A program made the position numbers and the translations under genes. From assembly GCA_001800515.1 (NCBI GenBank), contig MGVN01000073.1, positions 1-10,724 of the forward strand: 10,724 nt of DNA, written 5' to 3'. Position 1 is the stretch's first letter; every line of letters starts with the position of its first letter. Shown one piece after another: positions 1-7,524 of this stretch. This DNA comes from Elusimicrobia bacterium RIFOXYB2_FULL_49_7. Its GTDB lineage: Bacteria; Fibrobacterota; OXYB2-FULL-49-7. The notes beneath the pieces are model-generated. The model did not search any database and had not been told where the DNA came from. It was given only the letters and a program-made list of their open reading frames with translations.

Positions 1-2
1 AG

Positions 3-797
3 GTGAAAAACATGGAATTGTCCGTGACCAATCAGATCAATCAGGAATTTCCGGGTGTGAATGTCAATCTTTTAAGCGGTGTTTTTCCGGTTCGTGCACC
101 CCTTGCGCTGGGATTTAACTGGCAGATGATTAATGCCGGATTGGAGGAAGGGGATCCGGATAATGCCATGGAATATCGCAAAGATGCCTGGCAGGAACAC
201 CTCTTTTCCTTGTCGCTTTCTTATCAGCTTTGGGAAAAGTTGCTGGCTTTTCGCAATACGGCTATCGGTTTGAACCTGAACCGTTACACTTATTCCACGG
301 AATATTATCATGGAGCAGGCATGGGCTTTGATGCCGCCTTGTTCACCTTGCTTCCTTATGATATCCGGCTTGGTTTGATGGCACGTTCATTGGCCGCTGA
401 TATCGAGGGCGAAACATTTGATCCGGAGTTTCGCCTCGGTTTGGGCTATAAGTTGTATCTTAAGAAACAACACCGCTTGATCTTCGCGTCCGATGCTTCG
501 TTCAAACAGGATATTGAGTACGTGGATCAGGCTTCCCTGGATTTCAGACAATACAATTTCAAGATTTTCGAAGGCGTGGAATATTCGTTTCTGCTGTCTG
601 AGGACTTTGCGCCTGCATTGCGTTTGGGGGCGAATATGACTCCTTTGAATGATCGTACTTCGCTTTGGGCCAATGTGACCGGCGGCTTGGGCATTGCGTA
701 CAAGAGTTTCAAGCTGGATTATGCCGTTAAATATAACACAGCTCAAGATTACGGTTTGGGTATGAGTCATCATATTGCCTTTTCGCTGAAACGCTAG
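3..797 (+). CDS. PorV/UPF0164-like outer membrane beta-barrel protein, 3' part
   Basis: The last 264 codons of a gene that begins before the window. The frame is open to the left edge, and the first in-view start (GTG at 3) has no room for a ribosome site and no signal peptide behind it, so the true start is upstream. The protein is a run of short alternating amphipathic strands rich in Tyr, Phe, Leu and Gly, separated by polar turns, as in outer-membrane barrels. The last 40 residues (GLGIAYKSFKLDYAV, then LGMSHHIAFSL) follow the closing-strand pattern I associate with the PorV/PorQ/UPF0164 family, whose members are usually 320-380 residues, so perhaps 60-100 residues are missing. PorV proteins hold T9SS cargo at the outer membrane, which fits the two T9SS-tailed proteins nearby. 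The final residues are Lys-Arg rather than the usual terminal Phe. Barrel: fairly sure. PorV subgroup: inferred, and a FadL-like or other barrel is possible. Confidence 0.6.
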   Translation: MKNMELSVTNQINQEFPGVNVNLLSGVFPVRAPLALGFNWQMINAGLEEGDPDNAMEYRKDAWQEHLFSLSLSYQLWEKLLAFRNTAIGLNLNRYTYSTEYYHGAGMGFDAALFTLLPYDIRLGLMARSLAADIEGETFDPEFRLGLGYKLYLKKQHRLIFASDASFKQDIEYVDQASLDFRQYNFKIFEGVEYSFLLSEDFAPALRLGANMTPLNDRTSLWANVTGGLGIAYKSFKLDYAVKYNTAQDYGLGMSHHIAFSLKR

Positions 798-817
798 TTT
801 TCATTTTTCCTCTTAAG

Positions 818-870
818 GGCTGGTGAGAGTTAATCTGAAAAAGATTAAAATTCACCAGCCTTTTTCTCTT
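818..870 (+). terminator. Rho-independent terminator after the barrel gene
   Basis: GGCTGGTGA (818-826) pairs with TCACCAGCC (852-860). After a three-base internal mismatch, TTAATCT (830-836) pairs with AGATTAA (842-848), leaving a 5-base loop. The stem is followed at once by TTTTTCTCTT. It lies 20 bases past the stop codon of the barrel gene. This is the clearest terminator in the window. Confidence 0.9.
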
Positions 871-945
871 TAATACATCTATTTTGTTTAAATCCAATCA
901 GTGATAATGATTAATTTTCTTGGTCTGATTATTGCATTCTTTTTA

Positions 946-1035
946 GGTGGGCACTTCGACAGGCTCAGTGCCTGGTGTGTTTAGCGGTTGCTGAGCTTTT
1001 ATCCCGAGCAAGGTCAAGGGATGTTGAAGCAACCG
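946..1035. repeat. Nested short palindromes, REP/MITE-like intergenic element
   Basis: There are two palindromic units. The first is GGCACT (950-955) with AGTGCC (967-972) around a TCGACAGGCTC core. The second is CGGTTGCT (985-992) with AGCAACCG (1028-1035), which encloses ATCCC (1001-1005) with GGGAT (1018-1022). The cores CTTCGACAGGCTCAG and CCCGAGCAAGGTCAAGGG resemble, from memory, short palindromes that recur between genes in many bacterial genomes. The element ends 16 bases before the ATG at 1052, so if transcribed it would fold in the 5' leader. No copy is seen elsewhere in the window, so its repeat status is inferred. Confidence 0.5.
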
Positions 1036-1051
1036 GAAAAGGAATAACTCA

Positions 1052-1381
1052 ATGAGAAAAATGACTGGTTTCTTACTGGGAGTAGTCTTGTTTGGCCTGA
1101 CCTTTTCTCAACAGGTGCAAAGTACTCCGGAAACGGCCTCAATAACCGAAAACTCATCTTCTGTTGCCACACCCCCTGCAACCGGATATGATTTGTCCGA
1201 TAAGGATGGTAATGGTATCACAGATGCCTTTGAAATCCCGGGAGATTTGCTTGGGGCAGGCGCTTCCACGCCGGATTCTGTGGGTCAGTCTGGTGAGGTT
1301 CGCACCCGTTCGGGCCACCGAAACCTGCATGGAGAGCATGGACATGAATTGGATAGGGGAGAGTCACCGCATGCGCATTAG
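1052..1381 (+). CDS. Small secreted protein with EF-hand-like calcium loop and His-rich tail
   Basis: A 109-residue protein of no family I recognise. Residues 1-20 form a signal peptide (MRKMTG, then the hydrophobic stretch FLLGVVLFGLTF), with cleavage likely around the Ser-Gln at 19-20. A Ser/Thr/Pro-rich linker follows (residues 21-45). Residues 50-61 (DKDGNGITDAFE) match the 12-position EF-hand loop: Asp at 1, 3 and 9, Asn at 5, Gly at 6, Ile at 7, Glu at 12. Such single loops also occur in dockerin-like and thrombospondin-3-like repeats. The last 21 residues hold six His (89, 93, 96, 98, 107, 109), which could bind metal. AAAAGGA (1037-1043), 8 bases before the ATG, supports the start. 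The 3' end overlaps the next gene by 11 bases, so the two are probably co-translated. The His-rich tail could also be a by-product of a reading-frame change, because it lies just where the next gene's ribosome site must be encoded. Confidence 0.65.
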   Translation: MRKMTGFLLGVVLFGLTFSQQVQSTPETASITENSSSVATPPATGYDLSDKDGNGITDAFEIPGDLLGAGASTPDSVGQSGEVRTRSGHRNLHGEHGHELDRGESPHAH

Positions 1382-2774
1382 ACTTTGTCTATTTGCCTTG
1401 CTCAGCCTTTCGACGCTGATCTTTGCGGAATTTGAGAACATCCGCTTGACCAATACTGTCTATTACAATGGTGAGCCTTCTCTTTTTGTGCTGGGGGATA
1501 CGGTCGCGGTGGCTTATGAATCCTACGAATTTGGAAATGACGAAATCATGCTTCTTCGTTCATTGAACGGAGGAGAGAACTTTTCAGCGCCGATTCGCAT
1601 CACCACTACGGATAGTGCATCGTGGCGTCCCAAGGTCTTTGTGAATGACGGATGCGATATTATCTATGAAGATAAGTTAACCGGTGCTCGCGAAGTGTTT
1701 TATCGCCGGTATGATGCGTCCGGGTTGGGGCTGCAGATTAAAATCAGCAGTGGCAGCGTGTATTCCGCTTTTCCTGCATTGACCGGCCATGGTCGCGATC
1801 TCTATGTGGTTTGGGAGGATGGCCGAAACGGCAATGATGAAATCTATTTCCGTAAGTATGAAGGAAGTGCCTGGTCCGCTGAAAAACGGCTGACGACAAA
1901 TGACAGCACCTCCTGGGGAGCGGACATTGCCTTTGATGAATCGAATTCCCGGCTCCATGTTGTTTTTTTTGATTATCGCACAGGGAATGATGAGGTCTAT
2001 TATATGACCTCCTCTGATAATGGGGAGAATTTTTCATCCGCATTGAATCTCAGTAATGATGCAGCCAATTCCTGGGAGCCTCGGGTCGCGGCAGCGGGCG
2101 GCAAAGTAGCAGTGGTTTGGTATGGTTGGCGACCGGATTTGACGGCGTATGAAGTTTATTGCGTTCGGAAAACAGGCGGTAGTTTTTCTGTGCCACAAGT
2201 GGTAAGTTTGCTGGGTGCGGACTCCAAGTGTCCTGCCGTATCGGTTTCAGATTCCGGCATTGTGGTCTCATGGGAGGATTATGGGGATGGCAATGATGAG
2301 ATATATATCGCCTTCCAGCGCTGGGCGGAAAACGAATGGAAGATTACCCGGGTAACCAGTGAGGGACACGATTCCTTCGGCTCAGATGTCATGTTGGCCG
2401 GGTCGTTTGCCCATGTAGTCTGGTTTGATTATCGGGATGGAGTGGATCAGATATACTTTGCTTCCGGGAATTGGCAAACCATTTCCACTGAAAAGGTTGT
2501 TTCACTTGTTTCGCCCTTAATCCGTCTTTTCCCTAATCCGATAGCGAGTACATCCCAGCTGCTTGTTGGATTACCGGACGGAAACGCGATCTTGGAATGG
2601 ATGCTCTGCGATCCTTTGGGTCGGGTTGTCAATCGAAGCGTGGAACTTAATTCGTTGAATAAGCCGGCTTCTCATTTCAGGGTGGATTTGGCGGGTTGTC
2701 CGCCAGGCTGCTATTTTCTCAAAGGGAGTCTGCGGGACCATACCCGGTTTTCTCGTCCCATTACAATTAAATGA
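1371..2774 (+). CDS. Secreted seven-repeat beta-propeller-like protein with T9SS sorting domain
   Basis: A 467-residue protein. The open frame extends further upstream, but ATG 1371 is the right start: it opens a clear signal peptide (MRIRLCLFALLSLSTLIFA) and has AGGGGAGA (1355-1362) 8 bases before it. Residues 30-368 hold seven repeats of about 48 residues. Each has a hydrophobic VVW/VAY strand, a D-x-R/G-x-G-N-D-E-I-Y turn (near residues 54, 104, 152, 204, 258, 305 and 356) and a next-blade start of the S-W-x-P/A type. Two Asp-box-like motifs (SLNGGENF, 64-71; SSDNGENF, 214-221) suggest a sialidase-type propeller fold, but no catalytic set is evident, so binding is as likely as hydrolysis. 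Residues 385-467, opening with LFPNP and closing with a GCYFLKG strand, match the T9SS type A sorting domain that directs export and surface attachment. Its start overlaps the small EF-hand gene. Confidence 0.85.
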   Translation: MRIRLCLFALLSLSTLIFAEFENIRLTNTVYYNGEPSLFVLGDTVAVAYESYEFGNDEIMLLRSLNGGENFSAPIRITTTDSASWRPKVFVNDGCDIIYEDKLTGAREVFYRRYDASGLGLQIKISSGSVYSAFPALTGHGRDLYVVWEDGRNGNDEIYFRKYEGSAWSAEKRLTTNDSTSWGADIAFDESNSRLHVVFFDYRTGNDEVYYMTSSDNGENFSSALNLSNDAANSWEPRVAAAGGKVAVVWYGWRPDLTAYEVYCVRKTGGSFSVPQVVSLLGADSKCPAVSVSDSGIVVSWEDYGDGNDEIYIAFQRWAENEWKITRVTSEGHDSFGSDVMLAGSFAHVVWFDYRDGVDQIYFASGNWQTISTEKVVSLVSPLIRLFPNPIASTSQLLVGLPDGNAILEWMLCDPLGRVVNRSVELNSLNKPASHFRVDLAGCPPGCYFLKGSLRDHTRFSRPITIK

Positions 2775-3037
2775 TGCTTGCCGCGAGATAGCTTGTTTTT
2801 TATCTCAATACACGACTGTCCAATTAAGAGTCGAATAGATTCAATTGGTTACAGTGGTTAATGTTCGTTTCCTGTTCTTTGAAATTCATAAGTAATTGAT
2901 TTATCTGCATATCCTTGAAAGCAGAAACACTCAAAATCTGTAGAATGGAATAGTTGTGATTTTCTTTTTTGTTACCATAGTTTTTCCCGTCAAGCTGGAA
3001 GACAGAGCAGAAAACCGTTTGGATCCTGACTTTCCGG
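2775..3037. other. Intergenic stretch between convergent units
   Basis: About 260 bases with no gene I can support. Besides the weak hairpin at 2785-2806 there is a small CGACT (2813-2817) and AGTCG (2829-2833) inverted repeat. A minus-strand open frame (2824-3075) starts at GTG with no ribosome site and overlaps the decayed frame at 3038-3388 in another register. It is rich in Asn, Gln and Lys after residue 45 and looks non-coding. Confidence 0.5.
2785..2806. terminator. Weak hairpin after the propeller gene
   Basis: GAGATA (2785-2790) pairs with TATCTC (2801-2806) around a 10-base loop containing six T, starting 11 bases after the stop codon. The stem is short and AT-rich and lacks a downstream T-run, so it is at best a weak terminator for the plus-strand unit. 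Confidence 0.25.
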
Positions 3038-3388
3038 TTACAGAATGGACATCTGGAACCGCATCTGGAATGCACTTACGGCGTTGAAACTGGGGAATGC
3101 TACGGATAGGTGCGCCAAGGTTTGGAATACTGGCGATTGGTGGTTAATTGGTGGCGAGGGCAGCAGCATGGTCAGCGGTGTGCAGGGAAAAGAACATGGA
3201 CAGAGCCTGCAAAAAGGTCTTTGTAATATTGAGGCCGGACAGAAAGGGCGGAGGCAAAGCTTCAGGCGGCCATGGAAAATTTCAAACTCTTCCTCGGTTT
3301 GATAATATTTCGGTGGGTGCAGATACAGACCATCTTTCTGAATTACGGCAGCCGGGAGACCCAGAAAAAACAGTCTGAAAAATACAAA
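3038..3388 (-). pseudogene. Start-less open frame, probable decayed zinc-ribbon gene (mobile-element remnant?)
   Basis: On the minus strand, 116 sense codons run between a TAA at 3391-3389 and a TAA at 3040-3038. The only in-frame ATG codons are internal (from residue 74 on), and nothing resembles a ribosome site, so it is unlikely to be expressed as it stands. The translation is not random-looking: residues 26-47 (PPKYYQTEEEFEIFHG, then RLKLCL) read like the start of a zinc-ribbon protein, with Cys at 45, 50, 60, 63, 65 and 69. Residues 85-116 (SPVFQTLAHL, then AFQMRFQMSIL) read like a genuine C-terminus. From memory, both ends resemble a family of 200-250-residue transposase-like zinc-ribbon proteins in environmental genomes, which would imply an in-frame internal deletion. 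That family link is uncertain. It lies just downstream of the RACo-like gene on the same strand. Confidence 0.4.
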
Positions 3389-3438
3389 TTAAGCGGGGGA
3401 AGTATGGCGACAGTGCGGAAAAGGACAAACTCGGCGGG

Positions 3439-5010
3439 TTAGCTTGTCGGAAAGAGCAGTTGATCTGCGAACCGGTCATTGAAGTCCGGTCGTCCGGAAA
3501 GTTCCACATAACGGCAGCGTGATATTGTCTCCTGCAATTCCTTTTCAAAGAAAGTGGACTTCAAGAAGAGTTGTGCGCCTGCGCCCGCACTGTTGCCGAT
3601 AGGCACTGTTTTATCTTTAAGCAGGGTGGGCAGCAATCCGATGCGAACGGCGCTGTCCACGGGAAGGTGGTTACCGAATCCGCCGGCCAGATAAACCGTC
3701 TTGATCTGTTTCAGGGAGTGGCCGGACTCGGAGAGCAGGATGTCGATTCCCGCGGCAATAGCCGCTTTGGCCAGTTGGACTTCACGCACATCCTGAGGGG
3801 TCAGGATGATATTGCGCCCGTTTCCGGTTTGAGCGGCCTCTTCCACGATAACATCCTGAGCCAGAAAACCTTCCGGGGAAATTGTACCGGAATCTAATAG
3901 TGCTGCGGTCAGATCCAGAAGTCCGGATCCGCAAATTCCAATGGGTTTCTGATTGTCAAGTGTTTCGTAATGCTTTTGTCGGAAGGCGCAGATGGCGCCG
4001 GACACCGCACCCATGCCGCACCGGATATGTCCCCCTTCAAAGGCCGGTCCTGCGGCTGTGGCACAACAGAGGATTTCGTCACGGTTGCCCAGGGCCATTT
4101 CACCATTCGTACCGATGTCCAGGAAGAGGGAGAGGCTGCTTTCTTGGAGGAGGGGGGTTGCCGCCAAGCCGGCGGTTATATCCGCTCCTACATAGCCGGA
4201 TAAGGAGGGGAGAAGGAAAACACGGGCCAGGGGATGAATGGCCAGCAGGGATTCTCTGCCGGAAACGGTTTTCATTTCAGTAAAAACAGGTGTAAAAGGC
4301 GCCACGGCAATGGAGGCCGGGCTGATACCGGCAAAGAGGTGGAGCATGGTCGGATTTCCCACTACCGCGACTTTGTACACCTGTTGCGGGGAAAGGCGGT
4401 GTTTGTCGAATAAGCGGCCCAAGGAATCATTGAGGGTGGATATCAATCGTTCACGCAAGAGGGTCAGTCCATCCTCTTTTTCCAGGGTGAATTGAATACG
4501 GGAAATGACATCCTGGCCGAAGCTGTGTTGGGGGTTCAGAAAGGCGGCGGTATCCAAATGACGATTGGCCGAAAGATCGTGCAGATAGAGGGCCACGGTG
4601 GTGGTGCCGATATCAATGGCCAAGCCTATAAAAGGGAGTTCTTCGGACAAATTTTCCAGAAATTGGTCGCCATAGAAAAGTCGAAGTGAATGATCGCTTC
4701 TGATTTTCATGAAACCCGGATGAAAGGGGAATTCCTTTAAAATGAGAGAGTTCTCCGTCAGGATGGAGGCTTTCTCTCTTTTAGGCAGAACCACTTCCAG
4801 GTTTTGCGTTATACGGAATTGACAGGCCAGTTTGTCTCCCAGGCCGCGAACATGGATTAAGCATTTACGGCAGAGGCCGTTGCCATTGCAGGGGGCGTGA
4901 AAGGGGATATCGTGAAGTCGCAGGGCATTCAGGAGCAGGGTGTTTTCTTCTATGGAAAGGAGTTGGGTTTCCGGAAGAACGGGATCAATGATTTTTAACA
5001 GATAGGTCAT
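3439..5010 (-). CDS. [2Fe-2S]/ASKHA corrinoid-activation-type protein (RACo-like, DUF4445)
   Basis: A 523-residue cytosolic protein. Residues 1-75 form a ferredoxin-like domain with Cys at 41, 47, 50 and 63 (C-x5-C-x2-C-x12-C), the spacing of the RACo-type [2Fe-2S] cluster. The rest is an ASKHA-fold ATPase: AIDIGTTTVALYL (131-143), VVGNPTMLHL (216-225), LFLDIGTNGEMAL (295-307), GICGSGLLD (358-366) and YLAGGFGNH (440-448). It closes with VELSGRPDFNDRF (502-514), typical of the family. RACo proteins use ATP and low-potential electrons to reduce inactive Co(II) corrinoids to Co(I), reactivating methyltransferases. At 523 residues it belongs to the shorter members, RACo itself being nearer 630. 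No corrinoid protein or methyltransferase is in view, so the partner is unknown. ATG 5010 is the first ATG after an in-frame stop, but no Shine-Dalgarno precedes it. It follows the DUF4855 gene by 57 bases on the same strand. Confidence 0.85.
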   Translation of the reverse strand: MTYLLKIIDPVLPETQLLSIEENTLLLNALRLHDIPFHAPCNGNGLCRKCLIHVRGLGDKLACQFRITQNLEVVLPKREKASILTENSLILKEFPFHPGFMKIRSDHSLRLFYGDQFLENLSEELPFIGLAIDIGTTTVALYLHDLSANRHLDTAAFLNPQHSFGQDVISRIQFTLEKEDGLTLLRERLISTLNDSLGRLFDKHRLSPQQVYKVAVVGNPTMLHLFAGISPASIAVAPFTPVFTEMKTVSGRESLLAIHPLARVFLLPSLSGYVGADITAGLAATPLLQESSLSLFLDIGTNGEMALGNRDEILCCATAAGPAFEGGHIRCGMGAVSGAICAFRQKHYETLDNQKPIGICGSGLLDLTAALLDSGTISPEGFLAQDVIVEEAAQTGNGRNIILTPQDVREVQLAKAAIAAGIDILLSESGHSLKQIKTVYLAGGFGNHLPVDSAVRIGLLPTLLKDKTVPIGNSAGAGAQLFLKSTFFEKELQETISRCRYVELSGRPDFNDRFADQLLFPTS

Positions 5011-5067
5011 AGCAGGAAATATAGCATATCAGCGGAAAGGGAAGATGACTTGAATCATGTCGAGGGC

Positions 5068-7524
5068 TTATCTGATTAAAGATATTCGTTTTGTCATTTT
5101 GCATGGCAGGGCGTTGATATTGACCACATACACGCCTGAGGCCACGGGCTGGTTGTTCAAATCCGTTCCGTCCCAAATGACGGAATATCGCCCGGCAATC
5201 CTGACCCCTTGTTCTAACGTTTTAATCACTTTGCCGCTGCCGGAATATATCGTTACCGCTATCGGTCCGGAACGGGTCAATGAATAGCTTACGTTCACAG
5301 AGGGGTTGAATGGATTCGGCGTCGCCATCAGCCATGCGGATCCCGGTTTTCTGCCGGGGCGTTCCTTGCTTGTTGACCCTGTCATTGACTTGATGACGAG
5401 CAGCGGGGGATTGGCAGGCCTTTCTTTCGAATTGAATGCTGCATTCCAGTTGCTTGACGATACCTCCTTTACGCAGAAACTCGCAAAACTGTCTGCTTTT
5501 ACTGCAGTGTCAAGGTGGGCTAAAGGGATTTCCCATTCACGGTAGCCGACCGTGTTCGAGGCAATGCTGAGGGTATCCAATCCCTTGCCAATGAGCGGTT
5601 TGTTATTCCACGAAAGAGCGTCCTCGGTCCAGGCATTGGAAACGACTTCAAAGAGAGCAATTGACATCGGCGTCGTTAAATCGGAGGAGGACAGATAAAG
5701 CGAAAGTTTCGCTGAGTACAGGCTCGCTGAAGGCAGGTTCCGTAAGTCGAACTTAAGATAAGTGTACCGGGTATAATCCAGCGTTGAGACCGATTTGACC
5801 CTAAGACTGGAATCGCTGACACCGAATATCTGTGCCGCGTATGTCCCGCCGCGGACGTACGCATCGTCGATAGGAATGAAATCATGTGTTGTGGTTGCGA
5901 CGACCGTTACTCGGCAGGTATCCGAAGCGCCATCCTGTTCCGCTATGACTGCAATCGGTCCGCCGGAATTAACGCCCACCAGGATGCCGCGTGTAACGGT
6001 GGCGATGGATGGAGCTAAACTGGTCCAAGAGACCAGCGTGTCCATATCCCTTAAAAAGGAGATTTGTGAATTGTGATAATAACCCGTGACATGCAAGGCG
6101 AACGTATCAAGAACGCCTACGACGCACGAATTGGGATTCATGCGGATCGAATCAAGAGCAACGCTTGATGGGATAACTTCAATTGCAACGGTATCCTTCA
6201 GTGTCCCGAATTCAAGAACGATGTGTGCCAGACCCGAGGCCTTGCCGATGACCACGGCTCGATTCGTCTCGGCGATTGCTCCATCAAGAGAGGTTATCCT
6301 GCAACCATTTGCCACCTGCACCTTTCTGCCGTCCTGCAAAACGGCGGTGGCAATGAGTTTTGTGCTCATCATCGCCTCGAGGATCGAATCGAGCGGTTGG
6401 GCATCAAACGAAACGACTTGGAAACCGCTACGTTGGATATAATCAGCGTTTGCAATTTCCTGTCTGGCACAGACAAAATCCGCGACCGCATCATACATTT
6501 TGTGAATGCTGTCGACCGTCGATTGCGAAAGCTGCAACAGGGAATAGCTTCCCATGTAGTAGGCAACGATGGAGGAATCCAGGACCCCAAAACCCGGAGA
6601 AGAATAAAAACTGATCGTTGTATCAAGCCTTGGAGCGAACAGGGCGGTCTGCAGGATAAGATAATCGTCAAATTCGAATTCCATTCCCATTCCATTCGTT
6701 CTGGCGTAATAACAGGCTTCGCTAAGCCGGGAAGAGGCCACTGCCGGAGGGCGGTAGGTCTCGGTATGGAAGAAATAGTTCGGCTGCTGATAGACCCAAT
6801 CAAAACCGTAGCTTGCCCAGTTTGCAACCCCCATTCCCCAATACGGAATCCAAGAAAACTTCAGTCCGTTCGACCTTATTTCCGAAGAGATGGCGGGAAG
6901 GATAGCTAAATCCTGGGAGATATCCTCAGCGACCCAATAGAATCCGGCAAGCACAAGATTGCTCGGTGATAAGGAGTCCCATCGGCTAATGGCCTCCCTG
7001 ATGAACCACGTGCAGGCGTCAATCCGGTCTTGTGAAACCGAGAAATCAAGCGTTCTTCCATCAAGGCTTCCCCAATCCGTCTGATCCCGTACTGGCTGGG
7101 GAAGGGTTAAAATGACTTTTCGTTTCCGCAGGGGCGCATCCAGCTGCCCAGACGCGATTGCAACAGCGGAATCCAATGCATCCACGGCATGAACCGGTTC
7201 AAAAAACTTATCCAACAGTTGCTGCCATTCGCTTTTTCTTGCAGGCAGGCCTGAGCCAGCAGAAGGCGCATAAGTGTATCCGGTTCCGGTGCGAAACTCG
7301 ATCATCAGGAACCCATCGAAAAGCCAGTCACTTCGATCCGGGCCTTGTCTGAACACGTAGGGTTCGAATTGATCTGTAGTCCAGGCGATGCGATCCGTGG
7401 CGCCGCAATAAATCAAGGCTAAGTCCGTGGGAATGGAATCCCCATGATTCAAGAACGAATTATAGCCGGGAAAAGCTGAAACGGCTAAAAAAACCAAAAG
7501 TAGGATAAAAAGGTCTTTTTTCAT
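5068..7524 (-). CDS. Large secreted DUF4855 protein with Ig-like, DNRLRE-type and T9SS sorting domains
   Basis: An 818-residue exported protein. Of the two adjacent ATGs, the one at 7524 is preferred: GGGGG lies 5 bases before it, and it opens a signal peptide (MKKDLFILLLVFLAVSAFPG). Residues of about 25-350 match DUF4855: DWLFDGFLMIEF (66-77), VILTLPQP (137-144), LAGFYWVAEDIS (192-203), LKFSWIPYWG (221-230), QPNYFF (247-252) and GMEFEFDD (280-287). The pattern suggests a TIM-barrel glycosidase-like fold, with E200 and E282/E284 as candidate acids (inference). Two bacterial Ig-like (Big_2) domains follow (about 370-452 and 455-543). A DNRLRE/CBM96-type domain spans about 546-713, with AYVRGG, YLKFDL, AWTEDALSWNNKP and NPPLLVI. 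Residues 734-818 carry the T9SS/FlgD-like tail, with ATPNPFNPSVNVSYSL, IWDG and VASGVYVV. Likely surface-bound and acting on polysaccharide. Substrate unknown. Confidence 0.88.
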   Translation of the reverse strand: MKKDLFILLLVFLAVSAFPGYNSFLNHGDSIPTDLALIYCGATDRIAWTTDQFEPYVFRQGPDRSDWLFDGFLMIEFRTGTGYTYAPSAGSGLPARKSEWQQLLDKFFEPVHAVDALDSAVAIASGQLDAPLRKRKVILTLPQPVRDQTDWGSLDGRTLDFSVSQDRIDACTWFIREAISRWDSLSPSNLVLAGFYWVAEDISQDLAILPAISSEIRSNGLKFSWIPYWGMGVANWASYGFDWVYQQPNYFFHTETYRPPAVASSRLSEACYYARTNGMGMEFEFDDYLILQTALFAPRLDTTISFYSSPGFGVLDSSIVAYYMGSYSLLQLSQSTVDSIHKMYDAVADFVCARQEIANADYIQRSGFQVVSFDAQPLDSILEAMMSTKLIATAVLQDGRKVQVANGCRITSLDGAIAETNRAVVIGKASGLAHIVLEFGTLKDTVAIEVIPSSVALDSIRMNPNSCVVGVLDTFALHVTGYYHNSQISFLRDMDTLVSWTSLAPSIATVTRGILVGVNSGGPIAVIAEQDGASDTCRVTVVATTTHDFIPIDDAYVRGGTYAAQIFGVSDSSLRVKSVSTLDYTRYTYLKFDLRNLPSASLYSAKLSLYLSSSDLTTPMSIALFEVVSNAWTEDALSWNNKPLIGKGLDTLSIASNTVGYREWEIPLAHLDTAVKADSFASFCVKEVSSSNWNAAFNSKERPANPPLLVIKSMTGSTSKERPGRKPGSAWLMATPNPFNPSVNVSYSLTRSGPIAVTIYSGSGKVIKTLEQGVRIAGRYSVIWDGTDLNNQPVASGVYVVNINALPCKMTKRISLIR

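Noticed and set aside
884..910. Possible promoter TTGTTT with TAATGA before the small secreted gene
   Set aside because: Spacing is only 15 bases and the -10 match is poor, so no better than chance in AT-rich DNA.
1164..1370. In-frame upstream extension of the propeller gene to ATG 1164
   Set aside because: It would bury the signal peptide that begins at 1371, lacks a ribosome site and overlaps the small secreted gene, whereas 1371 has AGGGGAGA at the right distance.
2824..3075. Minus-strand 83-residue open frame with a C-x3-C-x2-C motif
   Set aside because: GTG start directly after a stop with no ribosome site, the Cys motif lies over the better frame ending at 3038, and the rest is low-complexity AT-rich translation.
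3045..3378. Two plus-strand open frames (85 and 76 residues)
   Set aside because: No ribosome sites, no recognisable motifs, and both are antisense to the more coding-like minus frame.
6223..6909. 228-residue plus-strand open frame
   Set aside because: Antisense shadow of the DUF4855 gene; no ribosome site and no motif.
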